Source: Cyrtodaria siliqua (taxonomy: Eukaryota; Mollusca; Bivalvia; Adapedonta; Hiatellidae). Taken from it: a stretch of DNA of 64,000 nucleotides. Positions within the stretch are counted from its first letter, which is position 1. The number at the start of each line of letters is the position of its first letter. The position numbers and the translations under genes are program-made. The stretch spans positions 62,001 to 126,000 of the forward strand of contig JAWPHD010004360.1 in NCBI GenBank assembly GCA_037043455.1. Direction: 5' to 3'. The notes beneath the pieces are model-generated. The model was not told where the DNA came from. It saw only the letters and a list, made by a program, of their open reading frames with translations, and searched no databases. This document shows, in pieces, positions 35,675 through 45,103 of the stretch.

Positions 35675-36703
35675 TATTTAATATTTTCATTATTCTTAAA
35701 CGGAACCCAACTTTTGAAATCCTCATTGTAACCCTTCCATTTAATCAACGCTCGTTTCTTTTTATAATCGCGTCGTATTACTTTTTCAATCCTGAATATT
35801 TCTAGCTTTGCTTTTATCATTTCTAAATCATAAAAGCTTCCATCAATGTTTTCGTTGTTTAAATCTTTTATTTTGTATGTCAAAGGATCTGTGTTTTGAA
35901 TTTTATCAACAATAAATATTTCTTCAGTCCAATTCGGGGTATAACCTTTCTCAAACGTTCTTTTATATTTGCTGATTCTGACATTATCACCTATTTTAAA
36001 CTATATATATTTCTTCAGTCCAATTCGGGGTATAACCTTTCTCAAACGTTCTTTTATATTTGCTGATTCTGACATTATCACCTATTTTAAACTTTGGCTT
36101 AATTTGATTACTTTTCATCTTTCCATACAAGTTGAAATACACTGTTCCTTTATTTTTCTCATCGCTAGCCTCAATCGGCGTCATTTTAATACTCCGATGT
36201 TTTGTATTATTATACTTATCACCCATCATCTGTAGCACATCTAAATATGTGTTTGTATTGTCAGCTGTAAAATATTTCCACATCTTTTCTTTTAATGTCC
36301 AGTTAAATCGTTCAATTACTACAGCTTTTCCGAAATTAAAAGTGTGATACATTTTGATATTATTATCATCAAGGAATTGCTTAATCGTCTTGTTATAAAA
36401 CTCCACACCCTGGTCAACCCACAGTAATTTACATTGTCTTCCTGTGCTGATTATTCGTTGGAATGCTTTGGTAATTTCTAAACCAGTTTTATTTGGAACT
36501 GGAATAACCCAAGCAAATTTACTAAATATATCAATAACAGTAAGCAAGTATTTAGTACCTTTATTATACTTTGAGAACGATTGCATGTCAACCAAGTCAG
36601 CAGACCATATTTTATCAATTTCATTAACAATAACACGGCGTCGAGTGAACTTTCTTCGTATAGGCTTATGAAGTTCATCTGCTAACTTGTCAGTCCATCT
36701 CAA
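35674..36703 (-). pseudogene. INT: Polinton integrase (retroviral-type DDE plus C-terminal chromodomain), frameshifted
   Basis: Inserts the element into host DNA. The catalytic core has all three acidic residues: D36 (WSADLVDM), D97 (LWVDQG) and E131 (VVIERFNWTLK). A C-terminal chromodomain (RIEKVIRRDYKKKRALIKWK, then FKSWVPF) lies in a different frame at 35674-35883. The frames are separated by a 91-bp tandem duplication (about 35917-36007 and 36008-36098), which is not a multiple of three. The frame used starts with TTG at 36703 and overlaps the end of the PLA2 gene by 4 bases, so the real start may lie elsewhere or the two may once have been fused. No N-terminal HHCC zinc domain is seen. 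Family assignment is firm; function is lost by the frameshift. Confidence 0.9.
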
Positions 36704-37168
36704 CGCCCTTTCTCGTTTTGTGATGCTCCAAGTCCTAGTTTATATTTTGCATTAATTACAGGCTTGACTATCAAATTTGTAGCAATCTTTTCTCCGATAG
36801 TTTTAGACTTGCTAGATTTCAAACCAGCAAGCATATTTTTATCACACATCGATTTATTACTAGGATTTTCGTCATAACAATAATCAAGATCTTTACAAAC
36901 AGCATCTAATTCATTTACCGGTTCTCCACTATCAAGCGGATTACCGGGACCGCAATATTTATAACCAGGAATTGTTAATCCCTTTTTAGGTAATAAAGGA
37001 AGTAACACTTTATGAATATCAATATTACCACCTTCTGTGTTTTTAACAAACTGTGTTTTAGTAATACCACAAGATGCACAAGTTGCTCTTAACATTTTCT
37101 ACCATTTTTGGCACATACTGAGGATTAATATTTTCAGTAACCATCTTTTCTTTAATACAGTAACTCAT
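36700..37168 (-). pseudogene. Parvovirus-type phospholipase A2 domain protein, probably inactive
   Basis: Residues 45-52 form the calcium-loop signature GYKYCGPGN; the helix that carries the catalytic His-Asp pair in this family reads [12 protein letters not shown], so the His position is Leu (codon CTT) while the Asp is kept. Such domains in parvoviruses and adintoviruses help virions leave endosomes (established knowledge). An N-terminal CASC pair precedes it. The longest frame starts at 37095, but an ATG at 37168 directly behind the promoter-like motif opens a different frame (MSYCIKEKMV) that needs one indel near 37090 to join, so I take 37168 as the ancestral start. Downstream it overlaps integrase by 4 bases. 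Confidence 0.75.
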
Positions 37169-37190
37169 ATATAATATGATTAGATTAAAC
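37166..37190 (-). promoter_or_regulatory. Promoter-like motif upstream of the PLA2 gene
   Basis: On the minus strand: TTTAATCTAATCATATTATAT directly followed by ATG. The same arrangement stands before genes at 38322, 45047 and 45835. It overlaps the last codons of the protease gene. Confidence 0.6.
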
Positions 37191-37541
37191 TTCGTTAACA
37201 AAATATGATTTTATGATGTTTTCATTTTCTATCGGTTTATATGGTTTTAATAATTTGTAAAGAATATCATATACACTATTTCCTTCTTGCAACTTTTTGA
37301 CAAAGTACAAACAAAAATATCCGCACAGGACACTTGTTTTATCTTGATATTGAATGGTGTTGTATTTTTTATTAAGTATGTATATCAGAACTTCTTTTGG
37401 TGGACTCAAACCAAACGGATCGAAGTAATACTCATTACAGTAACAAGTCCAGTGTGTACCAGGTCCGATATAATCATCAAGATTAATAATACCACATTCT
37501 TGTTTATTTTGTTTTGTCGGTAATTTGTTCTTGCTAAACAC
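37185..37541 (-). CDS. PRO: Adenovirus-type cysteine protease (C5/Ulp1-like)
   Basis: Capsid-maturation protease. The catalytic layout of adenain is visible: H30 (GPGTHW), D41 (FDPFG), Q66 and C73 (SVLCGYFC); the Q-to-C spacing of seven equals that of adenovirus protease. The 118 residues visible are shorter than usual for the family: the open frame begins with GTG at 37541 and the N-terminal 30 or so residues are missing or frameshifted, since sequence upstream lacks an in-frame Met. Candidate substrates with LxGxG sites lie just upstream in the block (37625 and 39603 genes). Identification is strong; whether the gene is intact is doubtful. Confidence 0.85.
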   Translation of the reverse strand: MFSKNKLPTKQNKQECGIINLDDYIGPGTHWTCYCNEYYFDPFGLSPPKEVLIYILNKKYNTIQYQDKTSVLCGYFCLYFVKKLQEGNSVYDILYKLLKPYKPIENENIIKSYFVNEV

Positions 37542-37624
37542 TCACCTGAATTTGTGTATGCTTAACCGCTTAACCCACTTTATTATGCTTAAGTTAGATA
37601 CAGGTTCGTTTTTGAAATTTAACT

Positions 37625-38322
37625 TTATTTTATGAATGGGATACTTCTATATGGTCTAATTTGCGAGTCTACTTGTAAACCATTTCCACGATCAACTCTT
37701 AGTCCTTTTCCTTTTCTACCTACTTGCAAACCTTTTCCAGTTAAACCACTAATAAGAGATCCGATCAATGGAATTCCTAATGATGCAAGCATTCCAAGAA
37801 ATCCTCCATCTTGTTGCTGCTGCTGTGTTAGTTTAATAGGACAACAACCTTTAGACTTTATCATCTTGTTACTTTGCGCAAGTGTTAATTTATTCGATCT
37901 AAGAAGTGCTTGTTTTTTGTCACTAGGAATAGTTACCATCCCATTTCCAAATAGTTTACCAATTCCAGTACTTGCTAAGCCACTTAATGCTCCTGTTGCT
38001 AGAGGTCCTAATACTTTTGGAACAAATTTTGCAACTGTTGGTAAAATTGTTTTAGTCAACAAACCAGCTAATGCACATAAAAAGCCTCCATTCTTAGACT
38101 GAGATCTCATTTGCGATTTGGATATATTTATGTCTAATCCCTGCCCGCCAGATTTAGCCTTGTTAATACTGTTAATCTGGGTAGCTGTAAGTAGCAAAGG
38201 AAAGTTTCCAGTTAATTGGTAATTTTTAGTCTGAGCGTTAATTCACTTTTGTTTTCATATGCTTTTGCCAGACTTCGTTTCTGACCATCTGATAAATTTA
38301 CTGAATAATTTACGTAAGTCAT
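37625..38322 (-). pseudogene. Small capsid/core protein resembling adenovirus pVI or pX
   Basis: The main frame (37625-38197, 190 residues) has two amphipathic hydrophobic, Gly/Ala-rich segments (residues 38-86 and 131-152), a Gln run (125-129) and a basic tail. An adenain-type site LTGKG lies at 152-156. Membrane-active minor capsid proteins such as pVI have this composition. An ATG at 38322, placed directly behind the promoter-like motif, opens a frame (MTYVNYSVNLSDGQK) that breaks in an A run at 38221-38227 and would otherwise run into the main frame. Function assignment is by composition and position only. Confidence 0.6.
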
Positions 38323-38345
38323 ATATATTATAAGTTAGATTAAAC
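38323..38345 (-). promoter_or_regulatory. Promoter-like motif upstream of the pVI/pX-like gene
   Basis: Minus strand TTTAATCTAACTTATAATAT then ATATG; same order and spacing as at 37166, 45048 and 45811. Confidence 0.6.
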
Positions 38346-38387
38346 AATAACTAGTTCATTCCCGACAGTATCAATAACAACATTTTC

Positions 38388-39616
38388 CTAGTGTAAGACC
38401 AAATCATAAATTTTATATCTAGCAGCAGGAGGTATATTTAATTTATATCTCAGAATTAGTTGTTTTGGATCAATAGTGACTTCATTTTTCTTGTAACTCA
38501 AATCGAAATACATCATTCCGAAAAGAGTTTTAAAATTGCTCACGTTTATTAAAGTTCCAGTGTTTTTATCATTTTGCATGTAAGAATAATTAATAACATC
38601 TCTAAATATTCTTGCGATATTATCATAACTGTATTCGATTTCTGGATAATGAACTCCACTTCCAACTTTCAGTCTAGCTGATTGTAAATAGCAATTAGTA
38701 TTAGCAGCATTTACCTTAAACGTATCCAAAATATGAGGATTTTTGTATTTGAGAAGAACTCTTGTCGGCCCTTTGCAAATAAACAAACACATGTTAAAGA
38801 TATTTAACACCAGCCGTTATTCTAAATATGGATTCAGTTGCGTCAGAACTTCCGCTCTCTTGTATCATTTCACGGAGGTAAGTCCATCTTGTTGATATCA
38901 TATGATTTGTCATTACGTAATTTAAACCATATGAGTTAAATATCATTCCGGGTATCCACAAAACTGATTTATTAATAACTACCCGGCCATCATCACCACC
39001 TGCTTTGAAAATGAGCACATTATCATCTGTTAGTTGCAATCTGATTTGAATCAGACTAGGAGGAAGCATGTTTGTTTCCAAACCTTCAAAGAAGGAATAT
39101 TTGTTTAATGGAATTATAGAATCAACTTTTTGATTAGTTATGATTAAAGCATGGCGAATCGCAAATCCTGAATTATAACCAGCTTGATCGTCTCGAGATT
39201 CTGCCACAGCCGTGGTATCTAAATCAACGTATTCGTTTGTTCCGGTTGTTTTTGCATAATCGTCAGAAATTTCATGCACATTTTTGACATTAACAAATCT
39301 GTGAAGATTATTTCCATCGTAAACTTTTTTTACATTTTGCCTTACTTGCATTTGATCAATCAGTGAATCCGCATCATTAATTAGAGCAATTTCATCAGCG
39401 GCTGCGAAAGCGGCTCCATCAGCAAGTTTGTTTACTTGAAAACTGATTTCAAAATATGCGTTATACCAATCAAAGTAAGAATTTCTATCATTTATTGTAA
39501 ACTGATAACCACTTTTCATTTGTCTGGTATTATTTCCCGGTTGTCTTATATTCTATTGTATCTAACTGAATAGGTATATGTTCATATCTAGTATTATATT
39601 GATTACTTCGAAACAT
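38388..39616 (-). pseudogene. MCP: Major capsid protein (double jelly-roll type), broken
   Basis: The shell protein of the putative virion. Three segments in order: start at 39616 (MFRSNQYNTRYEHIPIQLD), which overlaps the upstream gene by 14 bases and has TATATA just before it; the central 241-residue frame (MKSGYQFTINDRNSYFDWYN...); and the 140-residue C-terminal frame (38388-38810) ending AARYKIYDLVLH. A G-run indel near 39536 separates the first two. A TAA at 38794-38796 followed by a frame change near 38750 separates the last two. Total about 410 codons, in the range of Polinton capsid proteins minus losses. I recognise the opening (two hydrophilic beta strands around ...YFDWYNAYFEI.FQ) as the Polinton/adintovirus capsid type; a structure comparison would be decisive. 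Confidence 0.7.
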
Positions 39617-40022
39617 TTATATATACTCGATTAATTCTAGCATGAATACCTCTTCCGGATAATAATATATTAACTTTTGCATTTACATCTTCTTCAGTTT
39701 CAGCTACAACTTCTTTTTTGTTATCAGCTTTTGTAAGTTCTTTTAAAATTATATCACCTTTTGGTTTACTAGGAGGTTTAATAACTGAAACTAACTTATC
39801 AGCAGCCATTTTTCCTACTTCATCTCCAAGTTTTTTAGAACCGCTCTCTATGATTTGTTTTCCAGCAGTTTCTAAAGGTTTCTTACCTGCTGTTTTCACA
39901 AACTCACTAAATATCTTTGAGCCGACTTTTGAAAAAATGGCAAATATACCAGCTCCGGTTAATCGATCAACTTGAGTATATGTTCCCGTACTAGAGTCAT
40001 AAACTTTTTTTAAACATGCCAT
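39603..40022 (-). CDS. Small virion-protein candidate with two adenain-type sites
   Basis: 139 residues, intact. A hydrophobic stretch GIFAIFSKVGSKIFSEF (25-41) follows LTGAG (21-25), and a second site LSGRG is at 121-125. Both fit the (M/I/L)xGx-G adenovirus protease consensus (established knowledge). The middle is Lys-rich. It lies between the capsid and penton-like genes, and its end overlaps the capsid start. No homologue named; a minor capsid or cement protein is my inference. Confidence 0.6.
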   Translation of the reverse strand: MACLKKVYDSSTGTYTQVDRLTGAGIFAIFSKVGSKIFSEFVKTAGKKPLETAGKQIIESGSKKLGDEVGKMAADKLVSVIKPPSKPKGDIILKELTKADNKKEVVAETEEDVNAKVNILLSGRGIHARINRVYINVSK

Positions 40023-40176
40023 ATAACTTATGTTACATTAATTCCTTCAAAACAAAACGGAATGATGTGTGGACACCATTAAGATTAATAATCTTACTAG
40101 AGAAATCGGTTATGTAAATATTAATACTGTTAATGATCGTTTTGTTTACTTCACAGAACCCGACTCTTATCGGTTC

Positions 40177-40192
40177 GTCTTTGAAAGGATAT
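40177..40192. repeat. 16-bp target-site duplication, left copy
   Basis: GTCTTTGAAAGGATAT, identical to 42945-42960; the two flank the LINE inserted in the penton-like gene. Confidence 0.95.
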
Positions 40193-42944
40193 TTTTTTTT
40201 CCAGCTTCTAAAAATAGAAGCCCATTTATTCTCCCCGTCTAATGGTGAGCAGAGGGTCGGGGAGGACCATCCCTCTGTACACCTTACACAATTTAATATT
40301 ATGTTTTCAATGTACATGTACTAGTAAAATAATATAATATATATATATAGCTGTATCCTTAACGTATATGTACACATACACAAATCATTCACACTGAACA
40401 CTCAACAGATTATGAGATATATTTCATGCATTTAGAAATATAAATAAATGTATTTATAGTTGCGCTACAAAATATGATTATCTGCTGGCAAGTGTATAGT
40501 ATTGTGTTATTAATAAATATAATTTCAGTATAATTAAGCTATGGGCAGATGTTATTGAGAAGGAAAAAAAGCGGGGAGGGGTGGGGGCATCTCAGCATGA
40601 GGTTTTTTACTAATATTTATTTATTTAAAAAAGAAAAAAAGGTTGCTAGGTTTTCATGTTAAGAAGTTATGAAAGTTTTCCCATGTTTTTAAGAAACAGT
40701 CATATTTATTTTCTGTAATTGCTATTTCTTCATCTGTTTTATAAAAAAGTTGTCTATTTTTCAGTGTAGTGAGGCTAGGTTTATTTTTTGAGCATCGACA
40801 ATAGTATAAGTAGTACTTTGTTTTTTAGAACACTTGTGTTTTCATCATATATTCCAAAGATAAATGACCTCTTTTCAAAATCTATTTCCACCTTATTTTG
40901 TTTTAACCAGTCCTTAAGGTTTGTCAGTATATTTTGTGAAAGCTGGCATTCCCACAGTAAATGTGTAATTGTTTCACTGACTGATGAACAGAAAGAACAA
41001 AGTGGACTCTCTATTAATTTTATTTTATGGAGAAACTTGTTTGTTGCTAATATATTGTGATTTATTCTTATCTGGAACCATTGTAAAGTGGTATCATTTG
41101 TTATTGTGAAAAGCCATGTATAAATTTGACTCCAGGTATCTTCGCTGAAGTTATACATTCTAGTCCATGTGATTTTACCACTAGGACATTCATTATTTTG
41201 ATTTAATATTTGATACATGTCTTTAACTCCTTTTTTATTTCTTAAATATATTTTTAGTGGAGTTAGAAGCACAGGAGTTTCCAACTTCGTTGTTCTTTTA
41301 GTATCTATTATTTCTTTCTCCATTTTTTTGATAGCTACCACTAACCCATTATATTGTAAAAAATTTAAATTTATTCCATATATTTTTTTTAATTCATCAT
41401 ATAAATATATTTTTCCATCCTTTCCCATTAAATCATTTATTATTCGTAAGCCCTAATTATACCATGATTTTATAAAAAATGCACTTGTGCCTATACATAT
41501 ACTTTTATTATAAAATATTGGGCTGGATAGATAATAGTCCTCATTGGCTGGTTGATACTTTGATACAAAGTGTATGTGTGCCTTAAGAACATCTTGTCAA
41601 AAAACGTTTTTAATACTTCCCAATTTCTTATTTATATACAAAATACCGCAGTTAAACAGTTTATCTATATCTATATATGACTTTAGGATATTTTCATATT
41701 TGAATTGGTCTGTTACTATTCTTCTAATCCATGTTGTTTTTAAAGCTGTTATAAAGGCATTTATATTTATCATTTTCAATCCTCTTTCACAATATTCTTT
41801 ACATATAATGGCACTTTTTATTCTTGCCTTACCATGCCAAAGGAAATTAAACAGTATATCATTGATTTCTTTAACAATGTTTTCACATGGGTTTGGTAAG
41901 GATAAAAACAGATGGTTAAAAGATGGAATGAGAAGTGATTTTATTACTGTTATTCTGCCCAAAGGAGTAAGATACCGTTTTTGCCAAGATTTAATCTTAC
42001 TTTTTAGTTGATTTATTTTTTCAGTGAAATTTATATTGTATCACTTTTGTAAGGTCTGTGTCAAAAGATAGTCCAAGTAACTTAAATCTGTTTTTGCCCC
42101 AGTTCAATTTCCATTTTGTTTTGATCGATTCAGAACTGTACTTTTTTATACCTAGCCAGACAAGTTTACCTTTAGTCCAGAAACTTTGGCAAATTTATCT
42201 AGCTCATTTAAAGTTTCGTTTAATGAAATATCTGACCCATCTAAATAAGTTGTAGTATCGTCAGCAAATTGTGATAATTTGTACTCTGTGTTATTAATGC
42301 TTATACCTTTAATTATTTTATTGCCTCTAATCTTTATTGCCAATATTTCTGCACATAAAATAAAAATATATGGAGATAGGGGATCGCCCTGTCTACATCC
42401 GCGTTCAATACCGAAAAACGATGACAAATTACCCCCTTGATTTACAGATAGTTGGGCATTTTTGTAAAAGAGAGATATCCATGATCTAATACATGGACCA
42501 AAATTGAAATATTTAAGAACATGTTGGATAAATGACCATGATAACGAGTCAAACGCCTTTTCAAAGTCTACTAAGAGAAGCAGTCCAGAGAGATTATTTT
42601 CCTCTAAATAATGCATAATGTCATATGTTAATCTTGAATTTTCACCAATATACCTGCCAGCTATAAAACCTGTTTGGTCTCTGTTAATGAGTTTTTGTAA
42701 AACTGGTTTAATCCTATTTGCTACTGATGCAGAAGCCATTTTGTAAACAGTATTTAAAAGTGAGATTGGTCTATAATTCTTCAGGTATTGCCTTGACTTA
42801 TTTTCTTTAGGTAATAATGTTATAATTCCTTGACGCTGAGTAATGAATAATTCTCCCATAGCGTAACTATAGTTAATTGCTCTCAAAATGAAGTGACCTA
42901 ATTGTTTCCAAAATACTTTATAAAACTCGCAAGGTATCCCAGTA
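40193..42944 (-). mobile_element. Tx1/L1-like LINE, 5'-truncated, nested in the Polinton
   Basis: Minus-strand insertion with a short poly-A tail (T run 40193-40200) and the GGGTCGGGGAGGACCATCCC 3'UTR shared with the LINE at 14623. It carries RT from KENKSRQYLKNYRPISLLN through TGFIAGRYIGENSRL, DFEKAFDSLSW, GCRQGDPLSPYIFILCAE and an intact FADDT box (42152-42886), then the C-terminal region in three frames (41597-41962, 40781-41428). The endonuclease is missing (5' truncation). Perfect 16-bp target duplications show it arrived by target-primed reverse transcription after the Polinton was already in place. Confidence 0.93.
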
Positions 42945-43568
42945 GTCTTTGAAAGGATATGATCTCGTAAGATCAGCTGTACTTATTTCATAAATGACAT
43001 CTCCGTATGATCCATCGACATTAGAATAACTTATCAAATCACAGTGGATATACAACGTATCAATAGAATTTGTTATGTTTGGTGTCACAGTTCCAAATTT
43101 AGTTTCTCTAATAACTGCATCTTTGTTAAACCCGATCAAGGTGTGAAAGTTTGATACTCTCATATCAAGCATGAAATTATTATGGATGGTAACCAAACAT
43201 TTGAAACTTGATAAATCAAATTCAATTTTTATCGGGACGGGTGAGTCATCGGTTTAATCATTGTTTCTTTTTTATAATTATCGATATCAGCATAACTGTA
43301 ATTTCCATTTGTAAAAATAATACTTTTCCAATCTGTTCCATTGTAATACCTTATCATTTTGTTATTATATCCTCGCTAATATTATACCACGAGTAAGTCA
43401 AAGAATTAATCTTATCAAGTCCAATGCTATACTGTTTGTTCTTGCCTAATATTAACGGTCTGTCAAATACAGTTGTAAAATTACTCGGTGTATTTGAGCT
43501 ATTAATTATTGACGCTTTTTCTGACGATAATACAATTTTTTGCTCCATATAATATAAGATGGATAAAA

Positions 43569-45047
43569 TTAATCACCTTTGTAGTACAGTTTAAAACTTG
43601 ATTTTTCACAATTGAAAACTTGTGTAGTATTTACTTTTATGTTTGATCTGAAAAAAATAGTATGAGATGGCTTGGCATATACTTCAAACGTTTCTTTTAA
43701 TATTCGTTTGTCATTTTCTATTATCGGATAAAAATCCTTAGTACCGTTTTCCAATGATGAAAAAATAATGAAACTTTCTACATCTACTCCTGTGTAAGTA
43801 AAATTTATTTCAAATACATAACGACCTTCTTTAAGAATAGTAAATGTAGTAAAATATTTTTTTAGTCGTATTTTATAATATTCTTCACTTTTTATAAGTG
43901 GATTGGCTACAAAAGTAAAAGCATCAAGCAAAGAGTTTTGACGGGTTCTTTCAAGTGGTTTTTGAGTTGGATAAGATACAAAAGTCGATCTTATGCCACC
44001 ACCGCCGCCGCGAACCAAAAAGGCATCTTGAATAATACTTATCCCATGTATTATATATTCAAACAGTAGGATCTGGCCTAAATGTTCTACTTTTTCTCTT
44101 AACTCATCAATTATACCACGAACTGCTGTATGCCGACTATCAGACTTTTGATTAAACTGTTTCAATGAAGCTATCTCGCCATCAAAAGCTTTGCTTCTTT
44201 CATCCTGAGCAGCTTTTAATTGCTTTGAAACATCATCAATAGCAGTCTCAAGTTTATCAGTGTTAACCAGTTTGCTCAGAGCAGTCTCAAGTTTATCAGT
44301 GTTAACCAGTTTGCTCAAAGCAGTCTCCAGCGACTTACCATCAACCATTTTCTTTTTGATATCTTCAAATTCTTTGTTGATATCAGCAACGTTGGTGTTT
44401 ATCTGCTCATTTAATATTTTAATTTGAGTAATTTCGGCAGTAAAAGCAGTTCTCATTTGTTTTGAAGCATCGGCAATAGCAGTTTCCAGTTCATTGTTAT
44501 CAACCATTAGTTTGTTGATTTCTCCAATCCGTGTATTAATATTTTGAACACCAGCTCTTATTTGTTCGCTTAATTTCTTGTAGTTTTCGCTATCTTCTAA
44601 TCCGTCTTCTTTCTTTTCTAGCTCTTTCAAAGCATCACTCAAAAGTTTTATTTCATCTTTCAATCCATTTTGAATTTCAATCATTTTTTCACGGTTTGCT
44701 TGTAACATTGTTTGTATCAGACTTAGTTTATCATCAACACCTGTTGTCAGAGTTTTTATCATGTCTTGAATTTTATCAATATTATAATCACGTATGATTT
44801 TTGTTACTCTTCTTACAGTAAATTGCTTTGTTGCTGCATCATCTGCTTTTGTCGGATTACCAACATTGATAATTTTATTGTTATCCATGTTAGGCTCACT
44901 TCTCAAAACATTTTCCTGGTTTCTGCCTTTGTTAAGATAATTAACCAAATGTTTTTGTTTTACATACTCAGACAGCACAATACCAAAATTTGTAATATTG
45001 ACACTGCCAGTAGTAACTTCCTCGCCGAGATCATTAAAAAGCCCCAT
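43569..45047 (-). CDS. Fibre- or spike-like coiled-coil protein
   Basis: 492 residues, intact. The N-terminus has MDNNKIINVGNPTKADDAATK (53-73), a phrase seen in tail-fibre and fibre shaft proteins of phages and large viruses. Heptad-rich coiled coil runs from about 85 to 325 and contains a perfect tandem duplication LETALSKLVNTDK (240-252, 253-265). A Gly run (347-351) hinges to a C-terminal beta-rich head (about 355-492, many Y/F/I/V strands), the layout of a trimeric receptor-binding fibre. Starts at ATG 45047 directly behind the promoter-like motif. A receptor-binding role is inferred from architecture alone. Confidence 0.65.
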   Translation of the reverse strand: MGLFNDLGEEVTTGSVNITNFGIVLSEYVKQKHLVNYLNKGRNQENVLRSEPNMDNNKIINVGNPTKADDAATKQFTVRRVTKIIRDYNIDKIQDMIKTLTTGVDDKLSLIQTMLQANREKMIEIQNGLKDEIKLLSDALKELEKKEDGLEDSENYKKLSEQIRAGVQNINTRIGEINKLMVDNNELETAIADASKQMRTAFTAEITQIKILNEQINTNVADINKEFEDIKKKMVDGKSLETALSKLVNTDKLETALSKLVNTDKLETAIDDVSKQLKAAQDERSKAFDGEIASLKQFNQKSDSRHTAVRGIIDELREKVEHLGQILLFEYIIHGISIIQDAFLVRGGGGGIRSTFVSYPTQKPLERTRQNSLLDAFTFVANPLIKSEEYYKIRLKKYFTTFTILKEGRYVFEINFTYTGVDVESFIIFSSLENGTKDFYPIIENDKRILKETFEVYAKPSHTIFFRSNIKVNTTQVFNCEKSSFKLYYKGD

Positions 45048-45074
45048 AATATATAATATATGATTAGATTAAAT
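45048..45074 (-). promoter_or_regulatory. Promoter-like motif upstream of the fibre gene
   Basis: Minus strand TTTAATCTAATCATATATTA followed by TATATTATGG, ending on the start codon. Confidence 0.65.
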
Positions 45075-45103
45075 TTCACCAGTGAAGTTACGTTTTACTA
45101 ACT

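Larger units (their letters stand above)
40033..43548 (-). pseudogene. Penton-like minor capsid protein, split by a LINE and frameshifted
   Basis: N-terminal part 43354-43548 (IVLSSEKASI, then DRPLILGKNKQYSIGLDKI, then SWYNIS), middle part 42918-43196 (NFHTLIGFNKDAVI and DITNSI-type segment TNSIDTLYIHCDL) and C-terminal part 40033-40192 (NINIYITDF-like segment and a final FRFVLKEL). These are the conserved stations of the Polinton penton-like single jelly-roll protein: a short N-terminal strand, SWYNIS, HTLLGF, NSI..(Y)..CDL, and a C-terminal ITD...NL..F.L. The 40193-42944 LINE interrupts it, and at least one more frameshift lies between 43200 and 43380. It would occupy fivefold vertices of the capsid. 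Confidence 0.75.

Noticed and set aside
37632..38102. 156-codon plus-strand ORF opposite the pVI/pX-like gene
   Set aside because: Antisense shadow of a real leftward gene; Pro/Cys/Phe-rich composition with no features.
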